This document shows, piece after piece, positions 46,521 through 58,013 of a stretch of 64,000 nt of DNA. This DNA comes from Paulinella micropora. Lineage: Eukaryota > Cercozoa > Imbricatea > Euglyphida > Paulinellidae. The DNA is taken from the NCBI GenBank assembly GCA_019918135.1, contig WBZZ01003641.1, positions 55,001-119,000 of the forward strand, read 5' to 3'. Under the pieces are notes generated by a model. It had not been told where the DNA came from, made no database searches, and was given only the letters and a program-made list of their open reading frames with translations. Every line of letters begins with the position of its first letter. Positions within the stretch are counted from its first letter, which is position 1. A program made the position numbers and the translations under genes.

Positions 46521-47669
46521 ACTGCGACACATCGAATCTGACAGTTAAGATTCTCTACGCGACCAACGACTTCAGGCCAACGGACAGGAATACACCGATC
46601 GATGGAAGCTTAACTGACAACGATTCCACGTCCACGGCGGACCCCGGGGAAGTGCGGACGGTGATCGATGGTACAGGCACGCCGGTGAATGTCACAAGTC
46701 CCGGGGTAATGGTGAGCGGCACTAACGGTGGGGTGTTCACGATCTATAAGAATGGCTCGTTCTCGTTCGACCCGACAGGTATCCCGGATAGCAAATTCCC
46801 CACGGATGGTTCCGACTTCCTCACCTCGGTGCAGTACGTTTTCTGCAGCGTGGATTCGAATGGAACCAGATGCGACGATGCCACCGTGACTATTGCGATC
46901 TTGTACGCGACCGACGACTGCGTGGAGACAGACAAGAACACGGCGAAATCAGGCAACGTGCTGCCCAACGACTCGACGTCGACAAACGCCACCAAGGTGG
47001 TGCGGAAGGTCACCGATGGGAGTGGCGTGTCGACCGCGCTGGTCGGAAATGTGACCTCGGTCACTGTAAGCGGGACCAACGGAGGCCAGTTCGTCATCAA
47101 GCAAGATGGGTCCTACACGTTCGATCCGAGAGGGATAGTCAATTTTCCTACAGATGGCTCCGATTTTCTTTCAAGTGTGAACTACACCATGTGCAGCCTG
47201 CAGTCGAATGGGACTATCTGCGATACGGCGAGTTTGATCGTGAAGATTTTGTACACGAACGACGTGTGCGTGGAGACTGACGTCAACACGGCCATCACGG
47301 GCAACGTGCTGAAGAACGACGGTTCGTCCACTCCTGGGCGGGGTCCGCAGGTGATCGGTTACTTGAACCTGTCATCGGGCACTCAAGTTCCACCAGGCAC
47401 CACCGTAGTCGGCACCAGGGGCGGGACGTTCATCATCGCTAGCAACGGGAGCTTTACCTTCGACCCGGCGGGGATCGTGACCCCGGGCGACGGGACGCCC
47501 TTGAGTTCGTCGGTGGTCTACGAGGCTTGTCGGATACCGACACCGCAGTGCAATTACAGCCAGCGCGCATTCGCGAGCTGCGGGAACTCGTTCCAGTCCA
47601 CTCAGAAGCTCTATGCGTTCAGTGGGAGTGCCACCTGTCTTAATACGACGGACACTAAAGCCTGTCAAG
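46521..47669 (+). CDS. Unit 5, exon A
   Basis: Same as units 2-4. Confidence 0.93.
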
Positions 47670-48129
47670 GTATATCACTATGTATGTATGTAGGAATCAT
47701 AATATCTATGTATGTAATTTATGTATGTTTCTAAGTAATGCTTGCATTCGTGCATATATGTATATGGATGTTAGTAACTTGTATGCACGTAGTTATGCAT
47801 GAGCGTATGCATGCCCGTGGAATGTAACTTGTGATAAATGTTTGTACTAATGTGACATTGTTGTATGTAATGTTGGGTATGAATGCAAGGTTTGCATGTC
47901 TGCGTTCATGCGTGTACGTATTATTTATGCTTGTGATATGTAAATGTTTGCGTGGATTCATAGATTGTACTACGTACCTGCATGCGTATGCACGTACGTA
48001 CGTACGGTACTTGCGTAATACTGTATGTACGTACGTACGGTACGTGCGTATGTACGTACGCATGTCACCGGTACGTTCGTACGTATGCATGTGCGTACGC
48101 CTTGTATGTATGTATGTATGTGTGTGTAG

Positions 48130-48212
48130 CAATTTGCGACAGGAGTCCGAAGTGCTTGGGCTTCACGTTCGACCGTCACGGCAGTCTGTTCGACTGCGCT
48201 AATGGCATGCCG
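48130..48212 (+). CDS. Unit 5, exon B
   Basis: Identical to unit 2 exon B. The A-B intron shares the 'atgtaacttgtg' variant with unit 2 only. Confidence 0.82.
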
Positions 48213-48488
48213 GTTTCTCCCCTATCCTGTACACCATTTGTTCGTGGGGGGACATCTCACGACTCGGGCTCCTGGATATGATTTCTACCTGAACGAAAGA
48301 CGCAAAGAAACGATACATCAGCTTCTCATCATTTTTAAATTTATTTTATTGCATGTTCAAGGGCAATGAGAGCTCGCCGCAAGAGTTCCCCACCCCCCCC
48401 CCCCCACCCCAAAAAAAAACACACACACACACACACACACACACCGCGCACAATTACACACCCCATCGTGCTCTATGGGTTTCTATAG

Positions 48489-48609
48489 ATCACCCCAGCG
48501 CCGAACGGGGGGCCTGTCGGAGGTTGTCTGTTTTGGTCCGACGTGAGCACAATAACTCCTGTTCAGTACAATACAACCTGCTTCTTGAAGGAGGCTTGTC
48601 AAGATGGCG
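48489..48609 (+). CDS. Unit 5, exon C
   Basis: Ala variant (KEACQDGG), as units 2 and 3. Confidence 0.78.
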
Positions 48610-48871
48610 GTCAGTACGCGTACGCGCGCTTCACATTATGATTTCACCGCGAGTTTGTGCGTGCAAGAATGAGCGTGAGAAGAGACCGAGAGGCCTGGGA
48701 GAGAGTTTGTGAGAACAACTGAGTCAATCGCTCAGCACTTCATGTGTATCTGGTGTGTGGTGCCATTCTGTTTCCTTCTTGCCCAAACCAGCAACGCTTG
48801 CGCTGCCTTGTGATGTGAGTTGCCAAGGGAGGACCCCCGCTTGAACTCATGGTGTGCTCTGTTGGTGACAG

Positions 48872-50020
48872 ACTGCGACACATCGAATCTGACAGTTAAG
48901 ATTCTCTACGCGACCAACGACTTCAGGCCAACGGACAGGAATACACCGATCGATGGAAGCTTAACTGACAACGATTCCACGTCCACGGCGGACCCCGGGG
49001 AAGTGCGGACGGTGATCGATGGTACAGGCACGCCGGTGAATGTCACAAGTCCCGGGGTAATGGTGAGCGGCACTAACGGTGGGGTGTTCACGATCTATAA
49101 GAATGGCTCGTTCTCGTTCGACCCGACAGGTATCCCGGATAGCAAATTCCCCACGGATGGTTCCGACTTCCTCACCTCGGTGCAGTACGTTTTCTGCAGC
49201 GTGGATTCGAATGGAACCAGATGCGACGATGCCACCGTGACTATTGCGATCTTGTACGCGACCGACGACTGCGTGGAGACAGACAAGAACACGGCGAAAT
49301 CAGGCAACGTGCTGCCCAACGACTCGACGTCGACAAACGCCACCAAGGTGGTGCGGAAGGTCACCGATGGGAGTGGCGTGTCGACCGCGCTGGTCGGAAA
49401 TGTGACCTCGGTCACTGTAAGCGGGACCAACGGAGGCCAGTTCGTCATCAAGCAAGATGGGTCCTACACGTTCGATCCGAGAGGGATAGTCAATTTTCCT
49501 ACAGATGGCTCCGATTTTCTTTCAAGTGTGAACTACACCATGTGCAGCCTGCAGTCGAATGGGACTATCTGCGATACGGCGAGTTTGATCGTGAAGATTT
49601 TGTACACGAACGACGTGTGCGTGGAGACTGACGTCAACACGGCCATCACGGGCAACGTGCTGAAGAACGACGGTTCGTCCACTCCTGGGCGGGGTCCGCA
49701 GGTGATCGGTTACTTGAACCTGTCATCGGGCACTCAAGTTCCACCAGGCACCACCGTAGTCGGCACCAGGGGCGGGACGTTCATCATCGCTAGCAACGGG
49801 AGCTTTACCTTCGACCCGGCGGGGATCGTGACCCCGGGCGACGGGACGCCCTTGAGTTCGTCGGTGGTCTACGAGGCTTGTCGGATACCGACACCGCAGT
49901 GCAATTACAGCCAGCGCGCATTCGCGAGCTGCGGGAACTCGTTCCAGTCCACTCAGAAGCTCTATGCGTTCAGTGGGAGTGCCACCTGTCTTAATACGAC
50001 GGACACTAAAGCCTGTCAAG
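48872..50020 (+). CDS. Unit 6, exon A
   Basis: Same as units 2-5. Confidence 0.93.
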
Positions 50021-50480
50021 GTATATCACTATGTATGTATGTAGGAATCATAATATCTATGTATGTAATTTATGTATGTTTCTAAGTAATGCTTGCATTC
50101 GTGCATATATGTATATGGATGTTAGTAACTTGTATGCACGTAGTTATGCATGAGCGTATGCATGCCCGTGGAATGTAAATTGTGATAAATGTTTGTACTA
50201 ATGTGACATTGTTGTATGTAATGTTGGGTATGAATGCAAGGTTTGCATGTCTGCGTTCATGCGTGTACGTATTATTTATGCTTGTGATATGTAAATGTTT
50301 GCGTGGATTCATAGATTGTACTACGTACCTGCATGCGTATGCACGTACGTACGTACGGTACTTGCGTAATACTGTATGTACGTACGTACGGTACGTGCGT
50401 ATGTACGTACGCATGTCACCGGTACGTTCGTACGTATGCATGTGCGTACGCCTTGTATGTATGTATGTATGTGTGTGTAG

Positions 50481-50563
50481 CAATTTGCGACAGGAGTCCG
50501 AAGTGCTTGGGCTTCACGTTCGACCGTCACGGCAGTCTGTTCGACTGCGCTAATGGCATGCCG
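50481..50563 (+). CDS. Unit 6, exon B
   Basis: Identical to unit 2 exon B. The following intron has lost one G of a G run. Confidence 0.82.
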
Positions 50564-50763
50564 GTTTCTCCCCTATCCTGTACACCATTTGTTCGTGGGG
50601 GACATCTCACGACTCGGGCTCCTGGATATGATTTCTACCTGAACGAAAGACGCAAAGAAACGATACATCAGCTTCTCATCATTTTTAAATTTATTTTATT
50701 GCATGTTCAAGGGCAAATGAGAGCTCGCCGCAAGAGTTCCCCACCCCCCCCCACCCCAAAAAA

Positions 50764-50794
<31 letters not shown>

Positions 50795-50838
50795 CGCGCA
50801 CAATTACACACCCCATCGTGCTCTATGGGTTTCTATAG

Positions 50839-50962
50839 ATCACCCCAGCGCCGAACGGGGGGCCTGTCGGAGGTTGTCTGTTTTGGTCCGACGTGAGCAC
50901 GCTCATAGCTCCTATTCAGTCCGATTCAACCTGCTTCTTGAAGGAGGTTTGTCAAGATGGCG
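50839..50962 (+). CDS. Unit 6, exon C: mosaic
   Basis: 124 bp. The first half matches units 2-5 (atcaccccagcgccgaac) and the second half matches unit 1 (gctcatagctcctattcag, then SDSTCFLKEVCQDGG). The switch lies between about 50880 and 50901. The frame is kept. Confidence 0.78.
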
Positions 50963-51196
50963 GTCAGTACGCGTACGCGCGCTTCACATTATGATTTCAC
51001 CGCGAGTTTGTGCGTGCAAGAATGAGCGTGAGAAGAGACCGAGAGGCCTGGGAGAGAGTTTGTGAGAACAACTGAGTCAATCGCTCAGCACTTCATGTGT
51101 ATCTGGTGTGTGGTGCCATTCTGTTTCCTTCTTGCCCAAACCAGCAACGCTTGCGCTGCCTCCGCTTGAACTCATGGTGTGCTCTGTTGGTGACAG

Positions 51197-52345
51197 ACTG
51201 CGACACATCGAATCTGACAGTTAAGATTCTCTACGCGACCAACGACTTCAGGCCAACGGACAGGAATACACCGATCGATGGAAGCTTAACTGACAACGAT
51301 TCCACGTCCACGGCGGACCCCGGGGAAGTGCGGACGGTGATCGATGGTACAGGCACGCCGGTGAATGTCACAAGTCCCGGGGTAATGGTGAGCGGCACTA
51401 ACGGTGGGGTGTTCACGATCTATAAGAATGGCTCGTTCTCGTTCGACCCGACAGGTATCCCGGATAGCAAATTCCCCACGGATGGTTCCGACTTCCTCAC
51501 CTCGGTGCAGTACGTTTTCTGCAGCGTGGATTCGAATGGAACCAGATGCGACGATGCCACCGTGACTATTGCGATCTTGTACGCGACCGACGACTGCGTG
51601 GAGACAGACAAGAACACGGCGAAATCAGGCAACGTGCTGCCCAACGACTCGACGTCGACAAACGCCACCAAGGTGGTGCGGAAGGTCACCGATGGGAGTG
51701 GCGTGTCGACCGCGCTGGTCGGAAATGTGACCTCGGTCACTGTAAGCGGGACCAACGGAGGCCAGTTCGTCATCAAGCAAGATGGGTCCTACACGTTCGA
51801 TCCGAGAGGGATAGTCAATTTTCCTACAGATGGCTCCGATTTTCTTTCAAGTGTGAACTACACCATGTGCAGCCTGCAGTCGAATGGGACTATCTGCGAT
51901 ACGGCGAGTTTGATCGTGAAGATTTTGTACACGAACGACGTGTGCGTGGAGACTGACGTCAACACGGCCATCACGGGCAACGTGCTGAAGAACGACGGTT
52001 CGTCCACTCCTGGGCGGGGTCCGCAGGTGATCGGTTACTTGAACCTGTCATCGGGCACTCAAGTTCCACCAGGCACCACCGTAGTCGGCACCAGGGGCGG
52101 GACGTTCATCATCGCTAGCAACGGGAGCTTTACCTTCGACCCGGCGGGGATCGTGACCCCGGGCGACGGGACGCCCTTGAGTTCGTCGGTGGTCTACGAG
52201 GCTTGTCGGATACCGACACCGCAGTGCAATTACAGCCAGCGCGCATTCGCGAGCTGCGGGAACTCGTTCCAGTCCACTCAGAAGCTCTATGCGTTCAGTG
52301 GGAGTGCCACCTGTCTTAATACGACGGACACTAAAGCCTGTCAAG
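51197..52345 (+). CDS. Unit 7, exon A
   Basis: Same protein as units 2-6. The intron upstream has a 28-bp deletion (after 51161) that removes the ATG-containing stretch found before the other A exons. This indicates that ATG is not needed. Confidence 0.93.
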
Positions 52346-52805
52346 GTATATCACTATGTATGTATGTAGGAATCATAATATCTATGTATGTAATTTATGT
52401 ATGTTTCTAAGTAATGCTTGCATTCGTGCATATATGTATATGGATGTTAGTAACTTGTATGCACGTAGTTATGCATGAGCGTATGCATGCCCGTGGAATG
52501 TAAATTGTGATAAATGTTTGTACTAATGTGACATTGTTGTATGTAATGTTGGGTATGAATGCAAGGTTTGCATGTCTGCGTTCATGCGTGTACGTATTAT
52601 TTATGCTTGTGATATGTAAATGTTTGCGTGGATTCATAGATTGTACTACGTACCTGCATGCGTATGCACGTACGTACGTACGGTATTTGCGTAATACTGT
52701 ATGTACGTACGTACGGTACGTGCGTATGTACGTACGCATGTCACCGGTACGTTCGTACGTATGCATGTGCGTACGCCTTGTATGTATGTATGTATGTGTG
52801 TGTAG

Positions 52806-52888
52806 CAATTTGCGACAGGAGTCCGAAGTGCTTGGGCTTCACGTTCGACCGTCACGGCAGTCTGTTCGACTGCGCTAATGGCATGCCG
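52806..52888 (+). CDS. Unit 7, exon B
   Basis: Identical to unit 2 exon B. Confidence 0.82.
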
Positions 52889-53158
52889 GTTTCTCCCCTA
52901 TCCTGTACACCATTTGTTCGTGGGGGGACATCTCACGACTCGGGCTCCTGGATATGATTTCTACCTGAACGAAAGACGCAAAGAAACGATACATCAGCTT
53001 CTCATCATTTTTAAATTTATTTTATTGCATGTTCAAGGGCAATGAGAGCTCGCCGCAAGAGTTCCCCACCCCCCCCCCCCACCCCAAAAAACACACACAC
53101 ACACACACACACACCGCGCACAATTACACACCCCATCGTGCTCTATGGGTTTCTATAG

Positions 53159-53279
53159 ATCACCCCAGCGCCGAACGGGGGGCCTGTCGGAGGTTGTCTG
53201 TTTTGGTCCGACGTGAGCACAATAACTCCTGTTCAGTACAATACAACCTGCTTCTTGAAGGAGGTTTGTCAAGATGGCG
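53159..53279 (+). CDS. Unit 7, exon C
   Basis: YNTTCFLKEVCQDGG variant. Confidence 0.78.
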
Positions 53280-53541
53280 GTCAGTACGCGTACGCGCGCT
53301 TCACATTATGATTTCACCGCGAGTTTGTGCGTGCAAGAATGAGCGTGAGAAGAGACCGAGAGGCCTGGGAGAGAGTTTGTGAGAACAACTGAGTCAATCG
53401 CTCAGCACTTCATGTGTATCTGGTGTGTGGTGCCATTCTGTTTCCTTCTTGCCCAAACCAGCAACGCTTGCGCTGCCTTGTGATGTGAGTTGCCAAGGGA
53501 GGACCCCCGCTTGAACTCATGGTGTGCTCTGTTGGTGACAG

Positions 53542-54510
53542 ACTGCGACACATCGAATCTGACAGTTAAGATTCTCTACGCGACCAACGACTTCAGGCCA
53601 ACGGACAGGAATACACCGATCGATGGAAGCTTAACTGACAACGATTCCACGTCCACGGCGGACCCCGGGGAAGTGCGGACGGTGATCGATGGTACAGGCA
53701 CGCCGGTGAATGTCACAAGTCCCGGGGTAATGGTGAGCGGCACTAACGGTGGGGTGTTCACGATCTATAAGAATGGCTCGTTCTCGTTCGACCCGACAGG
53801 TATCCCGGATAGCAAATTCCCCACGGATGGTTCCGACTTCCTCACCTCGGTGCAGTACGTTTTCTGCAGCGTGGATTCGAATGGAACCAGATGCGACGAT
53901 GCCACCGTGACTATTGCGATCTTGTACGCGACCGACGACTGCGTGGAGACAGACAAGAACACGGCGAAATCAGGCAACGTGCTGCCCAACGACTCGACGT
54001 CGACAAACGCCACCAAGGTGGTGCGGAAGGTCACCGATGGGAGTGGCGTGTCGACCGCGCTGGTCGGAAATGTGACCTCGGTCACTGTAAGCGGGACCAA
54101 CGGAGGCCAGTTCGTCATCAAGCAAGATGGGTCCTACACGTTCGATCCGAGAGGGATAGTCAATTTTCCTACAGATGGCTCCGATTTTCTTTCAAGTGTG
54201 AACTACACCATGTGCAGCCTGCAGTCGAATGGGACTATCTGCGATACGGCGAGTTTGATCGTGAAGATTTTGTACACGAACGACGAGTGCGTGGAGACTG
54301 ACATCAACACGGCCATCACGGGCAACGTGCTCGACGCCGACAGCTCCTCGACGAGTGCTGGCTTACAGGTGATCGGTTACATGAACATGTCATCGGGCAC
54401 TCAAGTTCCACCAGGCACGGCTATTTCCGGCTCCAACGGTGGGACCATTATCATCGCTAGCGACGGGAGCTTTACCTTCGACCCGGCGGGCATCCCCACT
54501 CCCGCAGACG
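53542..54510 (+). CDS. Unit 8, exon A: hybrid, ends early
   Basis: 323 codons, phase 1-1, donor 'gtatgtct'. It is identical to the array through domains 1 and 2 up to about 54283, then diverges (ILYTNDECVETDINT, NVLDADSSSTSAG). It ends at PTPADG, where the array exons read through. The divergence point marks the right edge of homogenisation. Confidence 0.9.
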
Positions 54511-54568
54511 GTATGTCTATATTTGCATGTGTATACATACATACAGACATGCATTCGTGCGTACGTAG

Positions 54569-54822
54569 GCTCTCCGCTCATCACGTCGGTAATCTACGAG
54601 GCTTGTCGCAAACCCACGCCGCGATGCAATTACAGCGAAGTACAAAAAATGCTCTGCGGCAACCCGTTCGAAATGTTATCTGCGATCGATAGCAACATGT
54701 CCACTTGTGCTGCGACCAACACGTCGGAAGATTGTGCGTTGCTTTGCACCCTGAGCCGCAACTGCGTTGCGTTCAGTTTTGATGCCTCACCTGTGGCTGT
54801 CACCTGTGACGGGGGCCAACCG
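54569..54822 (+). CDS. Unit 8, exon B: domain end plus fused PAN-like core
   Basis: Acceptor 'gtacgtag' after a 58-bp intron. Phase 1 in, phase 0 out. Contains SVIYEACRKPTPRCNYSEV, SEDCALLCTLSRNCVAFSFD and a final Cys. The A-B intron of the array (between KACQ and ICDRS) is absent here. A stop 18 bp past the donor (TAG at 54838) would end the protein if unspliced; the next exon in phase (55280) argues for splicing. Confidence 0.78.
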
Positions 54823-54845
54823 GTCATATCGCTGTACTAGCCTAT

Positions 54846-55010
54846 CATGAGAAGTTGCTAGTTATGTAAAACGAACAATTGCTTCAAGCGCCCACCTATG
54901 TTCAAAGGCTGTGGCATGGCTAGTTAGAAATCTCTTCGTACGAGCTTTCAAATGAGCTGTTGTACAAGCCCCAACAAGCAGATGTGGCTGAAAGAACAGA
55001 AGACAGTGAT
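54846..55010. mobile_element. MITE-like element, partial
   Basis: Starts 'tgagaagttgctagttatg', with 'attgcttcaagcgc'. It loses identity after 'tgtggctgaaag' and passes into a GAA-rich stretch (55000-55240). Confidence 0.65.
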
Positions 55011-55279
55011 GGCAAAGTGGGAGGAGGAAGGCGAGGAAAAGGGAGAGAAGGAAAGTGGAGCTCGAGAGAACAGGAAGAGTAAGAACAAGAACAAGAAGGA
55101 AGTCTCAGAGCAGGAGGGAAAGCAGCATCAGCAGAAGCTTCTAAGAAGAGGAGGAAGAAGCAGCAGAAGAACAAGAAATAAAGAAAAAGGAGAAAAAGAA
55201 CACGAGGAGAAAGAAGGACAAGGACAAGAAGATTCTTCGTAGGACAAGAAGAAGGGCTACCAATCTATTGTCTGTTTAG

Positions 55280-55394
55280 GTCTATCCCTCTCCACCGAGT
55301 TCCTCTGGAGTGTGTTTCTTTTGGTCCTCGATCTCTTTGAGACCAAGCTCTAACAGCACGAACTGCTTCCTCAAGGACCAATGCAATGATGGCG
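55280..55394 (+). CDS. Unit 8, exon C: PAN-like C-terminal part
   Basis: Acceptor 'ttgtctgtttag'. Phase 0 in, phase 1 out. Contains GVCFFWSSISL, then NSTNCFLKDQCNDGG. Phase-0 entry is possible only from this upstream acceptor; nearer AGs give phase 1 or 2. Confidence 0.62.
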
Positions 55395-55440
55395 GTCTCT
55401 TTCTCCCACTATTCCTCTCCCTACTCAAAAAGTCGTATCT

Positions 55441-55509
<69 letters not shown>
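55441..55509 (+). repeat. Poly-T run of 69 bases
   Basis: An uninterrupted T run shortly after the donor of unit 8 exon C. Its length in the assembly may be unreliable. Confidence 0.95.
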
Positions 55510-55511
<2 letters not shown>

Positions 55512-55541
55512 CATCCAAGAGGCCTACTTGGGCGATCTTGA

Positions 55542-55730
55542 GAAGTTCCATATCCTGAAACGCAATCAACAATGACTAAAAGTGTTTCATTCTTAGTTCT
55601 AGTTGTTGCGGCTTATACTGCTCTTTGAATACTCGCATCGAGGGCTTTCTAATGAGCCAGTTGCAAGGAGTGACTGACAAGGAAGCGTTCGAAGTCATCG
55701 TTTATTGTAATTAAGAACTAACAATTTCTC
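55542..55730. mobile_element. MITE-like element
   Basis: From 'gagaagttccatatcctg' to 'ttaagaactaacaatttctc'. More decayed fragments follow to 55985. Confidence 0.72.
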
Positions 55731-56011
55731 AGGACTCAAAGTGGCTCTGAACGAAGAAACCTCCCTTCGTGACTGTGTGCTTTATCTCTGAGAAGGGCTT
55801 GAAGTCATGGTGCCTTGTTCATAAGTAGCAAGAGCCTCTCATAGATTAGCTTTCTAAGTAACGAACCTCTTTTCAACTCTGAATGCTGCAAGTGGCTGTG
55901 AATGAAGCGCTTGAAATTTCACAAAGTTCGCAGTCGTAGTCCTTCTGAACTAGGACAGAAGTTCCTAGTTCTCAAATACAACGAACAAGACGCGCGTGTG
56001 TGTTGCTGCAG

Positions 56012-56442
56012 ATTGTGATAATTCGACGTTGTGCATCAAGGTCTTGTATGCGACCGACGACTACTTCCCAACGGACAGGAATACGCCGATCGATGGAAGC
56101 TTAATTGACAACGATTCCACGTCCACGACGGACCCCGGGGAAGTGCGGACGGTGATCGATGGTACAGGCACGCCGGTGGATGTCACAAGTCCCGGGGTAA
56201 TGGTGAGCGGCACTAACGGTGGAGTGTTCACGATCTATAAGAATGGCTCGTTCTCGTTCGACCCGACAGGTATCCCGGATAGCAAATTCCCCACGGATGG
56301 TTCCGACTTCCTCACCTCGGTGCAGTACTTTTTCTGCAGCGCGGATTCGAATGGAACCAGATGCGACAACGCCACAGTCACCGTCCCCATCCTGTACGCG
56401 ACCGACGATTGCTACGACACGGGACGGAACACACCAGTGTCG
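56012..56442 (+). CDS. Unit 9, exon 1: Ig/VCBS-like domain 1
   Basis: Acceptor 'gttgctgcag'. Phase 1 in, phase 0 out (donor 'gtatcttg'). DCDNSTLCIKVLYATDDYF, then an almost array-identical stretch from PTDRNTPIDGS to GTRCDN, then diverged again (TVPILYATDDCYDTGRNT). Only about 56070-56375 is near-identical DNA, which suggests a conversion tract inside an older copy. Confidence 0.85.
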
Positions 56443-56464
56443 GTATCTTGAGAATCAATCATTT

Positions 56465-56652
56465 GTTCCTTGTCTTGAGTACCAAGAACAATGACTTCAA
56501 GCGCTTCGTTCTCAGCCAACTCTGCATGCCGGTGCTTGTGCAGTGGCTCGTTTGAAAGCTCTCATCAAGGGCTTTCTAATGAGTCATGACACAGGTTCGG
56601 ACGAACGAATCGCTTGAAGGCATAGTTTATTGTGTTTAAGATGTAAAAAGAT
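56465..56652. mobile_element. MITE-like element, reverse orientation
   Basis: Contains 'aatgacttcaagcgcttcgt' and 'gtgcttgtgcagtggctcg' at the left, and 'aatgagtcatgacacaggtt' at the right. It starts about 20 bp after the donor at 56443. Confidence 0.75.
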
Positions 56653-56867
56653 CTCTTGTTATCCTGCAATCTCCCTATTTATCTTTCTGCCTACCTCTTG
56701 ATCTATTTATTCATGAATCTGGCTTTCTATCTATATATTACCCTATGTATATAACTAAGCCTGTATTTATCTGCATGTATACAACTAAGCGTGTATTTAT
56801 CTACGTAGTAGAACACTATCTATCGATCCTGTATGCGACCGATGACTATCAACAGGGATGCCTAGGA

Positions 56868-57180
56868 TCAGAAACAGTTATTGGTTTTTGAGTACAACGA
56901 ACCATGACTTCAAGCGCTTCGTCCAGCAAATTCTTGCTTCCGAACCTTTGTCGTGAGACTCAATAGAAAGCCCTTGATGACAGCTTTCAAATCAAACGCT
57001 ACACAAGCAACATCGGCCAGAAGCGCTTCGTCCAGCAAATTCTTGCTCCCGAACCTTTGTCGTGAGACTCAATAGAAAGCCCTTGATGACAGCTTTCAAA
57101 TGAACCGCTACACAAGCAACACCGGCCAGAAGTGACTGAAAACGAAGCGCTGGAAGTCATTGTTCATTGTACTTAAGAAC
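56868..57180. mobile_element. MITE-like element with an internal 109-bp tandem duplication
   Basis: The segment from 'gcgcttcgtccagcaaattc' to 'ggccagaa' is present at 56914-57022 and 57023-57131 with few differences. Confidence 0.78.
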
Positions 57181-57392
57181 TGAGACCTTCGCAGAACTTT
57201 GGGCCGTCATGTTCGTGAAAAATTGGCGAAAGAAGAAAAAAATCAGGCATGTAAGCACTGTCATATGATTGTGACACGGACATGGCGTACTCGTAGTTGA
57301 ACATATTCACAAAGGACACAGCTAGACTGCCACAAAAAGGGTAAAATTGATGCTCTAACGGCATATTTCTATCGCTCGGATATATTTATTAG

Positions 57393-57449
57393 GGAAACCT
57401 GGTTTTGAACGATGCCACTTCTACGATCAACCCAGAGGTCGTCACGCAG
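57393..57449 (+). CDS. Unit 9, exon 2: NVLxND loop of domain 2
   Basis: Acceptor 'atttattag', donor 'gtcaccac', phase 0-0, 19 codons: GNLVLNDATSTINPEVVTQ. It joins PVS (56442) to VMGGTG (58014) to restore a normal domain. Confidence 0.78.
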
Positions 57450-57534
57450 GTCACCACGTACTTCATGCATGTACATTTACATGTACATATACATATACAT
57501 ATTATACATAACGTGCATATACATCTGACCCACT

Positions 57535-57628
57535 TACCTACCTACCTAACCTACCTACCTACCTACCTACCTAACCTACCTACCTACCTACCTAACTTAC
57601 CTACCTACCTAACCTACCTACCTACCTA
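57535..57628 (+). repeat. (CCTA)n repeat with CCTAA variants
   Basis: About 95 bp. It is followed by 'cagaagtcagcactcaggtc', a decayed echo of the exon end and donor at 57435-57456. Confidence 0.9.
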
Positions 57629-57744
57629 CAGAAGTCAGCACTCAGGTCGCCACATACTTTTATGTATACATGTACATAAACACAAACATGTACTTTTTGC
57701 ATAACATATACACGTACGCGTACATATACATGTACATATTTTGT

Positions 57745-57935
57745 GCTTAACAAGTTGAGAACTAATTCTTCTTACAATGACAAGCGCTTCGTTCTCACGC
57801 GATGCTTGCGCGTCCCGAACCTGAGTCGCGATTTATTAAATCTCTCAAACGAACCACGACTCAAGCCAAAACGCTTAGAATCGAAGAACGAAGCGCTTGA
57901 ATTCATTGTGCGTCCTACTTAAGAACTAGCAATCT
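57745..57935. mobile_element. MITE-like element
   Basis: From 'aagttgagaactaattctt' to 'aagaactagcaatctctc'. Confidence 0.7.
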
Positions 57936-58013
57936 CTCTTGTACTTTGTGATATATACACATGGCACGTGAAAATGCACATTGCAATACATTTTCACGCA
58001 CCTTAACATATAG

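Larger units (their letters stand above)
37219..53279 (+). repeat. Tandem array of seven ~2.3-kb coding units
   Basis: Units start at 37219, 39475, 41820, 44164, 46521, 48872 and 51197, with an eighth, hybrid unit at 53542. Spacings are 2256, 2345, 2344, 2357, 2351, 2325 and 2345 bp. Each unit is exon A (1149 bp), exon B (83 bp), exon C (121-124 bp) and three introns. Units 2-7 differ by a handful of substitutions and by lengths of poly-C, poly-A and CA runs in the intron before exon C. One unit is 451 codons with phase 1 at both ends, so gain or loss of units keeps the frame. Confidence 0.97.

Noticed and set aside
37219..53279. CRISPR or phage-like repeat array
   Set aside because: The repeats are kilobase coding units with introns in a eukaryotic gene; there are no short spacers or cas-like genes.
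54823..54840. TAG at 54838 as the gene's stop codon
   Set aside because: The CCG/gt position is used as a phase-0 donor in every other unit, and an in-phase exon C (55280) and a whole further unit follow. A truncated isoform remains possible.
57535..57628. Telomere-like repeat
   Set aside because: The unit is CCTA with occasional CCTAA, within an intron, and not a telomeric CCCTAA or CCCTAAA array.
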